Shown: in pieces, positions 27,193 through 36,534 of the stretch | How positions within the stretch are numbered: position 1 is the first letter of the stretch | Layout of the letters: every line of letters begins with the position of its first letter | Origin: Chroococcidiopsis sp. CCMEE 29 | GTDB taxonomy: Bacteria; Cyanobacteriota; Cyanobacteriia; Cyanobacteriales; Chroococcidiopsidaceae | Direction of reading: 5' to 3' | DNA length: 64,000 nucleotides | Assembly: GCF_023558375.1 (NCBI RefSeq) | Contig: NZ_CP083761.1 | Coordinates: 124,001 to 188,000, forward strand | Made by a program: the position numbers and the translations under genes | Notes under the pieces: generated by a model | Told to the model about the DNA's origin: nothing | What the model saw: only the letters and a program-made list of their open reading frames with translations | Database searches by the model: none

Positions 27193-27969
27193 TCAAGCTC
27201 TCTCAAGCCCAATATTAAACCTTCCAACGTAGCCTTCTGTTGCTTTGGTGATTTGGAGCATTAGTTGTTCACCACCATCGCGAAAGATGCCATCTTGGTC
27301 GTTCTTCTGGGTGCGCTGTCCTTTTGCAGCATAAGGAGCTTGGGAGTGAACTTGATCCGTAAACGCATCATTAAAGTAAAGCTGTGACGTAAACTCATAA
27401 CCCGATTGCGATGCAGAGTCAGTGCGAATTTTAAAGTGGATGTGGACTGCTCTGCCTGGATACCAACCCGGATAGATGGTCACAAACTCAGCCGTTCCAT
27501 TTGCATTCGTCACTTGATAGCCGCGCAGAAATTTTTTCCCGACGGTATTGAAACTACGATCGTTGACATCCGAATAGATCCCCTCAGCATCACAATGCCA
27601 AACATCCACGATCGCATTGCTTAATGGAGTACAAGAGCGATCGCTTACCTGAGAAACCTGAAAAACCAACTGCAAGGGCACACCTTGTTTTACCGAGCCA
27701 TCTGAGGGATCAAAGCGGATATCGGAGCGGTTTAACTTTTCATCCACAAAATATGGTCCTTCGGTCTGTTCGGGCCTGACCACACAGGAAGGAGTCGCTA
27801 CCGTTGAAGTCGGCGTTTGAGTTAACGAATTTGTTGGTACAACTGAGGTGGACTGTCCGCGTAAGCATCCCACTAGTGATACGGCAGTGGTTCCTCCGAT
27901 GAAGCCGAGCACTTCTCGACGAGTCAGAACTGAAGCGACTGAGATTCTTTTTACCGGGCGTTTTTTCAT
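27193..27969 (-). CDS. Intradiol ring-cleavage dioxygenase-like lipoprotein
   Basis: 258 residues. The N-terminus has a twin-arginine motif ([20 protein letters not shown]) ending in a lipobox-type Cys, so the protein is probably exported folded and lipid-anchored. The catalytic domain has the non-haem Fe(III) ligands in order: Tyr in EGPYFVDE or in [10 protein letters not shown], Tyr in YPGWYPGR, and His-x-His in AVHIHFKI. Protocatechuate and catechol dioxygenases open aromatic rings between the hydroxyls. Exported members of this type are common and of unknown substrate. Its ATG overlaps the stop of the ABC remnant upstream. Confidence 0.88.
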   Translation of the reverse strand: MKKRPVKRISVASVLTRREVLGFIGGTTAVSLVGCLRGQSTSVVPTNSLTQTPTSTVATPSCVVRPEQTEGPYFVDEKLNRSDIRFDPSDGSVKQGVPLQLVFQVSQVSDRSCTPLSNAIVDVWHCDAEGIYSDVNDRSFNTVGKKFLRGYQVTNANGTAEFVTIYPGWYPGRAVHIHFKIRTDSASQSGYEFTSQLYFNDAFTDQVHSQAPYAAKGQRTQKNDQDGIFRDGGEQLMLQITKATEGYVGRFNIGLERA

Positions 27970-28220
27970 TGCGTTATTTTTAACTTCAAACAGCAGAGGA
28001 TAACTTGAGTTAATGGTTGGGTTGCCCGTTCTCGACGCTCGGGTTTTGGCACATTCGCATACACCATTGGTAGCATCACGTTTTCAAGAGCAGTAGCACG
28101 CGGCAGTAAATTAAATTGCTGAAACACAAATCCAATTCGCTGATTGCGAACGTAAGCAAGTTCGTCATCATTAAAGGTTGTTACATCATCATCTTCAAGA
28201 AATTTGTCTAGAGAAATCCC
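27966..28220 (-). pseudogene. ABC-transporter ATPase remnant (LolD/MacB type)
   Basis: The minus-strand frame reads [20 protein letters not shown], then [20 protein letters not shown] and PKPERRERA, and stops at a TGA that overlaps the dioxygenase ATG. This is the Q-loop region of a LolD/MacB-type ATPase. Walker A, the ABC signature and Walker B are all missing. It is about 85 codons of an original roughly 230-residue protein. Confidence 0.8.
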
Positions 28221-28289
28221 TCGCTGTCATTCTCAGGGCAGAGATGCTGATGGAAAAAGTCAATCTCTGCCACTGATTACGCAATCGAT

Positions 28290-28775
28290 TTAGCGAGTTC
28301 GAGTTGCTTGCGGACTAGCTTGGCGACGTTGTTGGTGCTGTTGTTTGTGTTGCTCCATTTGTTGGCGCTGTTCTGGAGTCAGAATGGCATCCATTTGTTC
28401 TCTAGAGGAGCGCATCACAGCTTCGATTCGGGAGCGTTGTTCGGCAGTCAGATTTAATGAGGCAAGTGGGCGTGGCATTCCTCGGTTTTCTCCAGCGCGA
28501 GGAGCTCCCCGGTTTTCTCGATCGCGTTGGAGTTGAGCTTTCTGTTCTGCGGTCAAAATGGCATCGATCTGCGATCGCTTATTCTGTCGAATCTGTTCCA
28601 TCTGTGCCTGTTGCTGGGCAGTCAGATTTAAGAAGTTCGGACGACGCATCTGATTGCGTTGAGTTGGAGCCGTTGGGTTAGTCGATTGAGAAAACGCAGG
28701 TAACGCAGACACGATCGATAATGAGAGAGCGATCGCACCCGCCAATAATGGCAACGGTTTAATTTTAGAATTCAT
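28290..28775 (-). CDS. Spy/CpxP-like exported protein (LTxxQ repeats)
   Basis: 161 residues. After a signal peptide (LPLLAGAIALSLSIVSALPAFS) come four Spy-family motifs: LTAQQQAQMEQIRQ, LTAEQKAQLQRDR, LTAEQRSRIEAVM and LTPEQRQQMEQH. The tail is Gln/His/Arg-rich. Spy and CpxP are periplasmic chaperones or stress sensors. Such proteins often sit beside MacAB-type exporters and two-component systems. Here an ABC ATPase remnant lies downstream and a kinase/regulator pair lies on the other side of an IS630. Confidence 0.82.
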   Translation of the reverse strand: MNSKIKPLPLLAGAIALSLSIVSALPAFSQSTNPTAPTQRNQMRRPNFLNLTAQQQAQMEQIRQNKRSQIDAILTAEQKAQLQRDRENRGAPRAGENRGMPRPLASLNLTAEQRSRIEAVMRSSREQMDAILTPEQRQQMEQHKQQHQQRRQASPQATRTR

Positions 28776-28803
28776 TGCAGATCCTTAGTGAATGGAACGA
28801 TTA

Positions 28804-29822
28804 TAGCGATTCTCAAATAGATGAAGTACAGTAACAGCAGTGAGTAAACCAATGGTAAAGGTCTGGCTCGGAGATTTGTTGGTATGCTTGTGTTATTGCC
28901 ACATCTAACGCTTGATAAGTTCTTGCTCCAATCATCCGTAAGATACCTTTGAGCTTGGACCAGCAATTTTCAATTGGTGAAAAATCAGGTGAATAGGGAG
29001 GCAAATAAAGGACTTTTCCTCCGGCATTTTGAATAGCTTTTTCGACTTCTTTGCTTTTATGAATGCTGCAATTATCTAATACTACACAGGCTCCCTTCCA
29101 TAACGAAGGCACCAACTTCCGCACAATAAAAGCTTCAAATGTGATGCCATCTATTGCTCCTAAGACATTGAAAAAAGTTAATACTTGTCGGCAGGTGATG
29201 GCACTGACCATTGAGACACTTTTGCCTCGTTTTTGGGGGCGAGTTCCGTAGGCTCTTTTTCCCTTCAAGGCACGGGCGTATAGTCTCACCATCGCGAGAT
29301 TGACCCCAGCCTCATCAATGAAGATTAAGTCTTCCACTCGAATCTCTCGGATCGTTTCCCAAAATTCTCCCCTGAGCTTGAGTACTCGCTCACTTTCTTT
29401 TTCTGCCGCATGCAGTGTTTTTTTTTACTGTCATCTTGAGTTTTTGAGTCATTCTTCCCATCGTGGCGCGACTGAGATTCACTGCCGTTTTTTCTTGGAA
29501 CAGATGAACTAGTTCTTTGAGGGTGGCATCGTTATTTGCTTCAATTAATTCACTCAGAATCACCAGTTGTTCTGAGTTAAGTTTGAGTTTGACTCCTCCC
29601 GCAAATGGCTTCGCTGCAATTTCTCCTGTTTCCCGATACTGTTTGAGTAGCTTTTGAATAAAACTCAATGCCACACAGAAACGTTGAGCTAGTTGACGTT
29701 GAGAAATCTTTTCGTTCTCATATACATGGATGATTTTTTGGCGAAAGTCAAGAGAGTATGCTTTCATCTTTTCAGTCGGAGCAATTTCCTCCCACTGTAC
29801 CTGAGTTATTTGAGAATCGCTA
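28804..29822 (-). mobile_element. IS630-family insertion sequence, 1019 bp
   Basis: The ends form an inverted repeat: TAGCGATTCTCAAATA at 28804 and its exact complement ending at 29822, with a further GTACAG/CTGTAC match inward. A TA lies immediately outside each end (28802-28803 and 29823-29824), the IS630/Tc1 target duplication. The element carries one frameshifted transposase gene. It separates the Spy-like gene from the two-component operon. Confidence 0.92.
28813..29767 (-). CDS. IS630-family transposase, expressed through a -1 frameshift
   Basis: Frame A (29767-29390) encodes the HTH part (SLDFRQKIIHVYENEKISQR, QLAQRFCVALSFIQKLLKQY). Frame B (to 28813) encodes the DDE part: Asp in LIFIDEAGVN, Asp in CVVLDNCSIHKS, Glu in DFSPIENCWSK. 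The frames overlap at a run of nine A on the coding strand (29418-29426). A -1 slip there yields a continuous protein (KKTLHAAEKESERVLKL) leading into frame B. This is the usual arrangement for the family, so the copy may be active. Confidence 0.9.
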
Positions 29823-30056
29823 TAAACAATCCAGGTGTTCGATAATTAAATTTTAGGAATGGAGACTAGTCTTCGGCATGAATCAATTCTCCCAATGTGA
29901 TGTAGGACTAAAGTCCCATTTTTGTTAGGACTTTGGCCACATCAGACCGAGGCAAATCTAGAAGACCATTCTTAGTTGAAATACACTAAAAATAGATCGT
30001 CCCTGCATTGTCGATCGTGCTCTAGGCGAGCGAAAATCCTTCTCCGGTCTCTACCC

Positions 30057-31328
30057 ATGCATCCTCGATTCGCGTCCGGCGCAACACTAAAGAAATCGCC
30101 TTCCGCGTGGCTCTCTCCATCCCGCCTGCCCAATCATTCCTTCCGCCTCATTCTCTATCTGGAATGGATTCTGCTCGGACTCGCCTTTCTGCTGGAGATT
30201 CGACCGGCTCGTTTTAGGATTGATGCAACGGCTCAAATACTCGTTACGCTTATCCTGATTGGCTTTGGGCTAATGGGACTCAAGCTTCCGACTGAAAGAA
30301 CTCGCAACAAAGTTCTCTATACTGCATTGCAACTTGGCTTGCTTGTTGTGACGTTTTTGCTCGATCGCCGCACCGGGTTTTTTCCGCTTCTCGGTCTAAT
30401 AATTGTCATTCGCAGTTGCGTGATTTTTCAGCAAGTAGGACGTTTGATAGTTGCAGGATTGGTGTTTATTGCCTCGCTGCTGATGCTGTTTTTGGGAATG
30501 CTGCCACCACCTAGGCCTAGACCAGGTATTCCCTCAGAGTCGATCGCGAATACCATTCTGACACTCAACATTAACACGGCTATTACATTTGGATTGACGC
30601 TGTTATTTATCTTACTGTTGGTGAATGCTTTACTTGCAGAACGTCACAGCCGGGAAAAATTATTGCTGGCAAATGAGCAACTGCGTCAATATGCCCTGCG
30701 AATTGAAGACCAAGCCACGCTTCAAGAACGAAATCGAATTGCGCGTGAAATCCATGATGCATTAGGACATGCGCTGACGGCTCAAAGTATTCAGTTAGAA
30801 AATGCGTTGTTATTTTTGCCACCGGATGCTGAGAAAACTAAATCCTTTTTGCAGGAGTCCCAACGATTAGGCACGAGGGCATTACAGGAAGTGCGGCGAT
30901 CGATTGCTACTTTACGATCCAATCCGTTACAAGGACGATTGCTGGAAGATGCGATCGTTTCATCGATTACAGAATTTCAAAGTACCACCGGAATTACGGC
31001 GAATTATACGCTGCAACTCTCCCAACAGATTCCCACTGAAATCAGCACTGCCCTCTACCGAATTCTCCAAGAATCCCTTACCAACATTTCTAAACACAGT
31101 GCCGCAACTGAGGTCAGCATTCATCTCCAGCAACGCCGCGACACTATTCATCTTCAGATTGCGGATAATGGGCAAGGATTCGATCCAGAACAGAACACCA
31201 CCGGATTTGGACTTCAGGGAATGCGAGAACGAACCGTTGCTTTGGGGGGAAAATTCCTCCTCTCTAGTCAACTGGGACAAGGCTGTCGCATTACTGTGTC
31301 AATTGGGTTACCCAAGCAAGTGCTATGA
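30057..31328 (+). CDS. NarL-type sensor histidine kinase
   Basis: About 423 residues from the ATG at 30057; an in-frame start at 29976 is possible. Five or six hydrophobic segments (residues about 25-210) form a membrane sensor without an obvious periplasmic domain. The HisKA_3 motif is [20 protein letters not shown] (His phosphorylated). HATPase boxes are [12 protein letters not shown] (N), DNGQGFDP (G1) and [10 protein letters not shown] (G2). It overlaps the response regulator by 4 bases (ATGA). The stimulus is unknown; the neighbouring Spy-like gene suggests envelope or metal stress. Confidence 0.92.
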   Translation: MHPRFASGATLKKSPSAWLSPSRLPNHSFRLILYLEWILLGLAFLLEIRPARFRIDATAQILVTLILIGFGLMGLKLPTERTRNKVLYTALQLGLLVVTFLLDRRTGFFPLLGLIIVIRSCVIFQQVGRLIVAGLVFIASLLMLFLGMLPPPRPRPGIPSESIANTILTLNINTAITFGLTLLFILLLVNALLAERHSREKLLLANEQLRQYALRIEDQATLQERNRIAREIHDALGHALTAQSIQLENALLFLPPDAEKTKSFLQESQRLGTRALQEVRRSIATLRSNPLQGRLLEDAIVSSITEFQSTTGITANYTLQLSQQIPTEISTALYRILQESLTNISKHSAATEVSIHLQQRRDTIHLQIADNGQGFDPEQNTTGFGLQGMRERTVALGGKFLLSSQLGQGCRITVSIGLPKQVL

Positions 31329-32002
31329 GCGAAACCAAAATTCGATTACTGCTGGTCGACGATCAACAGATTATTCGTCAAGGCTTGAGAAGTCTTCTCG
31401 AAGCAAAAGCCGATTTAGAAGTCGTCGGTGAAGCGGAAAATGGGCAGCAGGCAATTACCCAAGTCGAAACGTTGCATCCTGATATCGTATTAATGGATGT
31501 GCGGATGCCTGTGATGGATGGTGTGGCTGCGACTCGCTTGATTCATCAGCAATTTAGCCAAATCAAAGTGCTCGTGCTGACCACTTTTGATGATGATGAG
31601 TATGTATCGCAAGCGATGCGAGTAGGGGCGCGAGGCTATTTACTCAAAGACACGCATTCTGATGACCTAGCTGCCGCCATTCGAGCGGTTCATAAAGGCT
31701 ACACGCAACTCGGTCCAGGATTGATTGAAAAAGCCATTGCGCCAACTTCTCCCGCGATTGGGGCTCAACAACCCACGCATCTACCACCTGAACTAGCTGG
31801 ATTGACGGCTCGCGAGCGTGAGGTGCTAAGTTTGATTGTCGCAGGAGCTAGCAATCGTGAAATTGCAGAATCACTCTACATTTCAGAACGAACGGTTAAG
31901 AACCACATCACCCACGTTTTGAGTCAATTGAATGTGCGCGATCGCACCCAAGCTGCCATATTCGCAAGTGCCTTCTTGCCATTGTTAGAACAGCCCCGTT
32001 GA
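31325..32002 (+). CDS. NarL/LuxR-family response regulator
   Basis: 225 residues. The receiver has the acidic pair in LLLVDDQQI, phospho-acceptor Asp in [13 protein letters not shown], Thr in VLTTFDDD and Lys in YLLKDTH. The C-terminal LuxR HTH is [20 protein letters not shown] followed by [15 protein letters not shown]. Its start overlaps the kinase stop, so the two are translationally coupled cognates. Confidence 0.95.
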   Translation: MSETKIRLLLVDDQQIIRQGLRSLLEAKADLEVVGEAENGQQAITQVETLHPDIVLMDVRMPVMDGVAATRLIHQQFSQIKVLVLTTFDDDEYVSQAMRVGARGYLLKDTHSDDLAAAIRAVHKGYTQLGPGLIEKAIAPTSPAIGAQQPTHLPPELAGLTAREREVLSLIVAGASNREIAESLYISERTVKNHITHVLSQLNVRDRTQAAIFASAFLPLLEQPR

Positions 32003-32011
32003 CGGCGGACT

Positions 32012-32107
32012 TTAATCGTGAACTGTACCGTCGGGCATGATTGCACCCTGTAGGTCAACCTTGGTGAGAATTGTTCCTGTTAGATCGAACATTAACAGCG
32101 TATTCAT
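32012..32107 (-). pseudogene. Pentapeptide-repeat protein C-terminal remnant
   Basis: A 31-codon minus-strand frame from the ATG at 32107 ends LMFDLTGTILTKVDLQGAIM then PDGTVHD. This is the characteristic last repeat and tail of cyanobacterial pentapeptide-repeat proteins. The preceding repeats are gone. Confidence 0.55.
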
Positions 32108-32221
32108 GCTTAATTCCTGTGCGGTGTAGTTAAGGTGAGGAGGAATCGCATCATTATCAATTAATCAGTTGTAAGCTGCAACCCAGCTCGTCATCTGTTT
32201 GTTCGTGGATAAGCTTTACCC

Positions 32222-33079
32222 TTATTTACTTCTATTTTGCGGTTTGCGTTCTTGCTGCGCTTGGCAATAAGCATCTCGTTGGGAACTATCCGTGCCAGGC
32301 GGGTAACTAAATGCTTGTTGCAGCACTACTGCAGTACCCGCGGCATTGGCTTCAATTTCCGCTGCTACCTGCGCCCGTTGAGCCTTCGTACTCGCATCTC
32401 GCAGTCGCTCATAATTGCGGTAGGCTCCCTCACGCCACTGAACTATAGTTTGAAACCGCTGCTGGTCATCCGCTTCCCCTGGCACGTCTTGGTCATCTAT
32501 TGTCGGATCAAATTTTTCTGCCAATTCATTCAAGGGATTCACTTGTTGCAGAAACTGATTGACGCGGGTGTGGTCTTCGTAACTCACCGGACGACCTTGC
32601 AAATAAAGCTCGTACAGCACGAACGGTAAATCCCGCTGAATGTGTGCGTTGATGCCCAGAGCTACGTTGCCCGCTCCTGAAACTGAGCGGTTTTGTGCCG
32701 CATCAAATGCTATCTGCCAAGCTAGAGGAACATTGCCTCTACTGGTGTGATAGGCATCGTAAGCCCGAAAATAATACTGCGCGAATAGCGCATCTTCCCT
32801 AATTACTGCCGCCGGGTCGTCATAGTTAACCCGATCGAGTGTTTGCAGAAACACTTCCGTAGTTCGCAGATAGTTGAGCGCAAATACAGCATTATGATCG
32901 CATCGCTTCGCTAGAGGCTCGTAGCGCCGCTCCATTTTCTTGATAACGAAGACAACACACTTGGGCTCCCCTACCTCGCAGGCTTTCTTAGACGTAAGCT
33001 CGTAGGCATTAGTTGGGGTAAACCCTGGTAGGGCGAGAAATAGCACAGCGCTCCCTATCCCTATAAAGAAGTTTTTCAT
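32222..33079 (-). CDS. Exported DUF5995-like protein
   Basis: 285 residues. A signal peptide (FFIGIGSAVLFLALPGFTPTNA) precedes a helical domain with GNVALGINAHIQRDLPFVLY and SYEDHTRVNQFLQQVNPL, the pattern I associate with DUF5995. Conserved His and Asp residues in these two blocks could bind a metal. Cys pairs occur near the N-terminus (KKACEVGEPKCVVF). Enzymatic role is unknown. It is a single gene flanked by remnants. Confidence 0.75.
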   Translation of the reverse strand: MKNFFIGIGSAVLFLALPGFTPTNAYELTSKKACEVGEPKCVVFVIKKMERRYEPLAKRCDHNAVFALNYLRTTEVFLQTLDRVNYDDPAAVIREDALFAQYYFRAYDAYHTSRGNVPLAWQIAFDAAQNRSVSGAGNVALGINAHIQRDLPFVLYELYLQGRPVSYEDHTRVNQFLQQVNPLNELAEKFDPTIDDQDVPGEADDQQRFQTIVQWREGAYRNYERLRDASTKAQRAQVAAEIEANAAGTAVVLQQAFSYPPGTDSSQRDAYCQAQQERKPQNRSK

Positions 33080-33167
33080 GTATTTTTCTTATTTTCTTAG
33101 CAATTTTTCTAAAGCCACCCCAGTTTAATATTTACGGGCTACTAAAGTGCCTGCTTGTAAATTTGCT

Positions 33168-33794
33168 TTAAGTTTCCTTAACCCAGAGTGCCAGTCCACC
33201 CCCGCGACCACGAGCAGCAATGAATTCTTCAGTTACCAAGAAGAATGCAAAAAACGGGAGCTTGGCGATCGGTTGATGATAGAAATCAGTTGCAGTAGCT
33301 TTGCCACCTCGAAAATTCCCACTGTAAACGGTACGACCAAACAGCATCAGCTGCATGTGGTTAAACTCAAACGCCAGTAGGTTTTTGTTGCCTAAGTACT
33401 GAGCTGGACCTGTCAGCTTGAACAGCAGCGAACCAAACTGAATCTGATTGCCAATTTCTAATTGACCTGAACTCTGAGCCGAAGTTGATACCGGAGTGCC
33501 GAAGGAAATCTGTGCCGGAGCAATCTGAGGCACATAAAAGCCCTTGCCTAGCGCAATACCACCTTTTAGATGAGCTTGGCGAGGAGCAGTAAAGCAGAGC
33601 TGCCAGTGACCCAAAAGGGATTCAAGGGGATATGTCAGTCGTTGCTGTTTGGCTGCTTTTTCTGCTTGCAGCAGGGCATTGACTACTGCCTTGGCAGAGG
33701 GGCGATCGCCAGTTCTGTTCCTCAAGGCAACCGCAGCTTTTGACAGAGTAGCGACAAAATCAGATGAAGCAGTAGATGTCAGATCAGCCATCAT
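33168..33794 (-). CDS. Fibrillin/PAP-like conserved cyanobacterial protein
   Basis: 208 residues. The block SLLGHWQLCFTAPRQAHLKGG, then GKGFYVPQIAPAQISF and FEFNHMQLMLFGRTVYSGNF, is a conserved cyanobacterial lipocalin-like pattern. It resembles plastid-lipid-associated (fibrillin) proteins of plastoglobules and thylakoids. No signal or membrane segment is present. The fibrillin assignment is tentative. Confidence 0.7.
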   Translation of the reverse strand: MMADLTSTASSDFVATLSKAAVALRNRTGDRPSAKAVVNALLQAEKAAKQQRLTYPLESLLGHWQLCFTAPRQAHLKGGIALGKGFYVPQIAPAQISFGTPVSTSAQSSGQLEIGNQIQFGSLLFKLTGPAQYLGNKNLLAFEFNHMQLMLFGRTVYSGNFRGGKATATDFYHQPIAKLPFFAFFLVTEEFIAARGRGGGLALWVKET

Positions 33795-33855
33795 TAGGTT
33801 CAGTTTCCATTAAACCATTATTAGTTGCAAACGCCTGAATTTGAGGAATAATAGG

Positions 33856-34130
33856 TTAATCCTCATCAACTACTTCCTCAAAATCATCATCACTTATGCG
33901 AAAATAGCGTTTCGTAATAATTTTTGCTAAAAATTCTGTCGGAAATAGGTCTTCGACTTCTGTATTTGTCATGGTGCAAATATTGTCAACCATCTAATTC
34001 TGTCACTTGCTCCGCTGTAAAGATTGGTATATAACTGCTTTTTTATACCTTGCCCCGAAGAATCAGAATCAAGAATTACATAGGGCAAATCTTCATCTTT
34101 TGCAGTTAGAAGGCGAAAATATAGGGTTCG
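33856..34130 (-). pseudogene. OLD-type ATPase/TOPRIM nuclease remnant
   Basis: Two minus-strand frames abut. The first reads LLTAKDEDLPYVILDSDSSG, then QGIKKQLYTNLYSG, matching the TOPRIM DxD strand of OLD-family nucleases, and ends at TGA. The second, from an ATG two bases away, reads TNTEVEDLFPTEFLAKIITK and then RYF before stopping. It fits the segment after TOPRIM. The join needs a frameshift, and the ATPase domain is absent. Family assignment is moderately sure. Confidence 0.5.
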
Positions 34131-34220
34131 TGCGACCAGGTGCGTTTTAGTAAGATGTTAGATTTGTCAACCCACACCTTATGTAGGGCATGACCGACAA
34201 TTTCATCCTCAAAGGCTGTG

Positions 34221-34784
34221 TTAGACCTCATCGCGTACCACGCGAATGTCGATCTCTCTTTCAACGTACATCCACTCTTCCGACGCACGAAGCTTGGTCA
34301 GCATCTCATTAAAGGCTGCAGAGTCAGACGATGCATAATCAAACCAAGTCAAGAAATCAAACGGCTCATCTTCTCCGAGGTCGCGGCAGTGGTGGAGACG
34401 GCGGGCAACCGCGGGCAGATACTCCAGACCCGTTTTGACGTGGTTTGAGCTTTCCTCAAAGATCCTTCGGCGTTCATCCTGGGCTAGACTCCACCACGAC
34501 GCATTTTTTCGAATGGGGATGAGCGCAGCGCAGGTTGCTTCGCGACGACCTAGCACCGACTGTTTAGCCACGAGTTGATTCTTCTCTGGACGTGTGACGT
34601 AACGCTCGTTACTTGTTACTCCACGGAGGAGCCACTTAGCTGCATCGGGCTCTACGGGAACCGCTCCGTTGACGACGTTCAACCTCTTGACATCGGCAAG
34701 GGACTCCCCAATGACGGGTTTGATCTCGACAACACGCCAGGGACCGATCTCCCCACCTACAAAAGTAAAAAATCGATCATTCAT
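34221..34784 (-). CDS. Chlorite dismutase-family haem protein (short, clade 2 type)
   Basis: 187 residues, the short single-domain form known from cyanobacteria. FTFVGGEIGPWRVVEIKPV and RGVTSNERYVTR begin the domain. ALIPIRKNASWWSLAQDERR and FDFLTWFDY are family blocks. In SNHVKTGLEYLPAVARR the expected proximal His and distal Arg are 13 residues apart, the spacing known for His114/Arg127 of a cyanobacterial chlorite dismutase. The distal Arg supports O2-forming chlorite decomposition, although the natural substrate in non-perchlorate organisms is unclear. The surroundings (remnants, IS) suggest acquisition by transfer. Confidence 0.85.
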   Translation of the reverse strand: MNDRFFTFVGGEIGPWRVVEIKPVIGESLADVKRLNVVNGAVPVEPDAAKWLLRGVTSNERYVTRPEKNQLVAKQSVLGRREATCAALIPIRKNASWWSLAQDERRRIFEESSNHVKTGLEYLPAVARRLHHCRDLGEDEPFDFLTWFDYASSDSAAFNEMLTKLRASEEWMYVEREIDIRVVRDEV

Positions 34785-34938
34785 GTCTGTGCCTATTTTG
34801 ATGTGTTGGATTACCTGGTGTTGACTGAGAAACTGTAACAGAAATTGGAATTAGTAGGGCGATCGCTTCGTAACAAACTGCGCTACCAATCCCAAAGCTG
34901 TCCATTTTTACAGCGCCCCTCTATCGTCCCAACTTCCT

Positions 34939-36411
34939 TTATCTCCTAAAGCCTCCCCTGTCTTGGTCCCTACTCCCAAGTCCCCACCTCCAACCATTGT
35001 TTTTGTTGCCTGCCAATGGTGGTGTAGAGCTATCCCAGTCTTTGCCAACGCGGATTGTCAAGTAAGAATTCAAATCACCAGTGGCGGAGGCTTCAATGTT
35101 GCCCAAACCTAAAACTTTTTGGAGTTCTGCCGCTGCTTCTAGGTTGCCTTTCTGGGCAATAATCTCAGTTTGGCGTTGCGAGGCTGGTAAATCCGAAACA
35201 ATGTATACTTTGTCAAAGCCTTGCTGTTTAAGATAGTTAGCAAGACGCTGACTTAAGTTAGGTTGACCAGAGGCATTTTGAAGGGCAATTTTCTGGGTCG
35301 TGAGCGATCGCGGCTTTTGGTTGACACCGGTTAGATTTACCCCAAAATACTTGCTCATCACCTGATCTTGTCCAGCTGCATAGATCCAGTAGCTACTAGG
35401 ATCTCGGCTTAAAGGACTGAGATCGCCCGGTAAAAGCACCATCTGGAAATTCTGCTGCTCCACTTCGACGCTAAAGGTTACCAGTGCCAGGATTTCTTCT
35501 GGACTGAGATTGGTGTCAACATAACTTTGAACAATCCGAGTAATTTGCGACAAACGAGGCAGTACAGCGGGACTAGTAAGGCGATCGCGCAGTGCCTTAA
35601 GCAATGCTTGTTGACGCTGCACCCGTTCCAGATCTCCGGTCTGAGAATCGCGGAATCGAACAAACTGTACTGCTTGTTCACCATTGAGAGTTTGCCACCC
35701 TGGTTCTAAATCGATTTCAAACTGTTGGGTAGCGTCTTTATACGCCATCCGCTGGGGAACAAATACCTCAACACCACCTAGCTGATCCACCAACTCCCGT
35801 AAGGCATCAGTAGTGATCCGGACATAGCGATCAATCGGTACATTGTTCAAGGTGCGGCTGACTACCCGCGCTGCAAAGGCTGGACCCCCAAGGGAATTGG
35901 CACGAGATATCTTTTCTAGCCCAATTTCCGGAATTGTTACTTGGCTATCCTTCGGGATAGAAAGTACCCGCATCGCTTTGTCGTTTGGTTCTAGCCGCAA
36001 CAGCAGCATAGTCTCGCTGGAACCAGAAAAGGCTTCTGGTGAAGTATTCCGAACATGGGGATTCGGTTCAACTCCCATGACTAGAATATTGACTGAGCGG
36101 GCTACTTGATACTGCAACCCGTTGCGTGATAAATCGCTATTTTGGAGCCTAGAGTTTCCCGAGGTTAATTTTTGTGCTTGACTTGTAGAGCGATCGCTCC
36201 AGATCGGAGTAAGCAGCGCTACAGATGCCCCTAGCATTACCGAAAAGGTAACTACACCGCCCCAGAACATCAATCGGTTCCTTCTGATCAGGAACCATAA
36301 ACGATGTAGAACGAAGAATAAATCGCGTTTTACATCTGCCAGTTCTCGCTTGACCTGTACCTCACTAGGCTGAATTGACTGATTGTCAGCCCGTTCTATT
36401 CCCTTTACCAC
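34939..36411 (-). CDS. LytR-CpsA-Psr (LCP) family protein with LytR_C domain
   Basis: About 490 residues. A cytoplasmic N-terminus and one membrane anchor (FWGGVVTFSVMLGASVALL) precede the LCP domain (about 105-300): VNILVMGVEPN, ETMLLLRLEPNDKAMRVLSI, PVDRYVRI-like segment, GWQTLNGEQAVQFVRFR and DLERVQRQQ. A LytR C-terminal domain (KIALQNASGQPNLSQRLANY) follows. LCP enzymes attach undecaprenyl-linked glycopolymers to the envelope. The start is GTG at 36411 after GGGGAAAATAGCC, or TTG at 36426. It is divergent from manC, which supplies GDP-mannose for envelope glycans. Confidence 0.9.
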   Translation of the reverse strand: MVKGIERADNQSIQPSEVQVKRELADVKRDLFFVLHRLWFLIRRNRLMFWGGVVTFSVMLGASVALLTPIWSDRSTSQAQKLTSGNSRLQNSDLSRNGLQYQVARSVNILVMGVEPNPHVRNTSPEAFSGSSETMLLLRLEPNDKAMRVLSIPKDSQVTIPEIGLEKISRANSLGGPAFAARVVSRTLNNVPIDRYVRITTDALRELVDQLGGVEVFVPQRMAYKDATQQFEIDLEPGWQTLNGEQAVQFVRFRDSQTGDLERVQRQQALLKALRDRLTSPAVLPRLSQITRIVQSYVDTNLSPEEILALVTFSVEVEQQNFQMVLLPGDLSPLSRDPSSYWIYAAGQDQVMSKYFGVNLTGVNQKPRSLTTQKIALQNASGQPNLSQRLANYLKQQGFDKVYIVSDLPASQRQTEIIAQKGNLEAAAELQKVLGLGNIEASATGDLNSYLTIRVGKDWDSSTPPLAGNKNNGWRWGLGSRDQDRGGFRR

Positions 36412-36534
36412 GGCTATTTTCCCCAACTAACCGCATCATACACGCTATGTTAATCCAAGCAATTATTCTTGCCACTAGTAATGAGCAAAGTACACTCTTC
36501 TTAGCAGAACTAGCAATCTAACTTTAAATCAACC

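Noticed and set aside
32237-32629. 130-codon plus-strand frame
   Set aside because: Antisense to the DUF5995-like gene, which has a signal peptide and conserved blocks.
34106-34288. 60-codon minus-strand frame upstream of the OLD remnant
   Set aside because: It overlaps the chlorite dismutase-type gene end in another frame; the part TAFEDEIVGHALHKVWVDKS looks protein-like but no family was recognised and no separate start is convincing.
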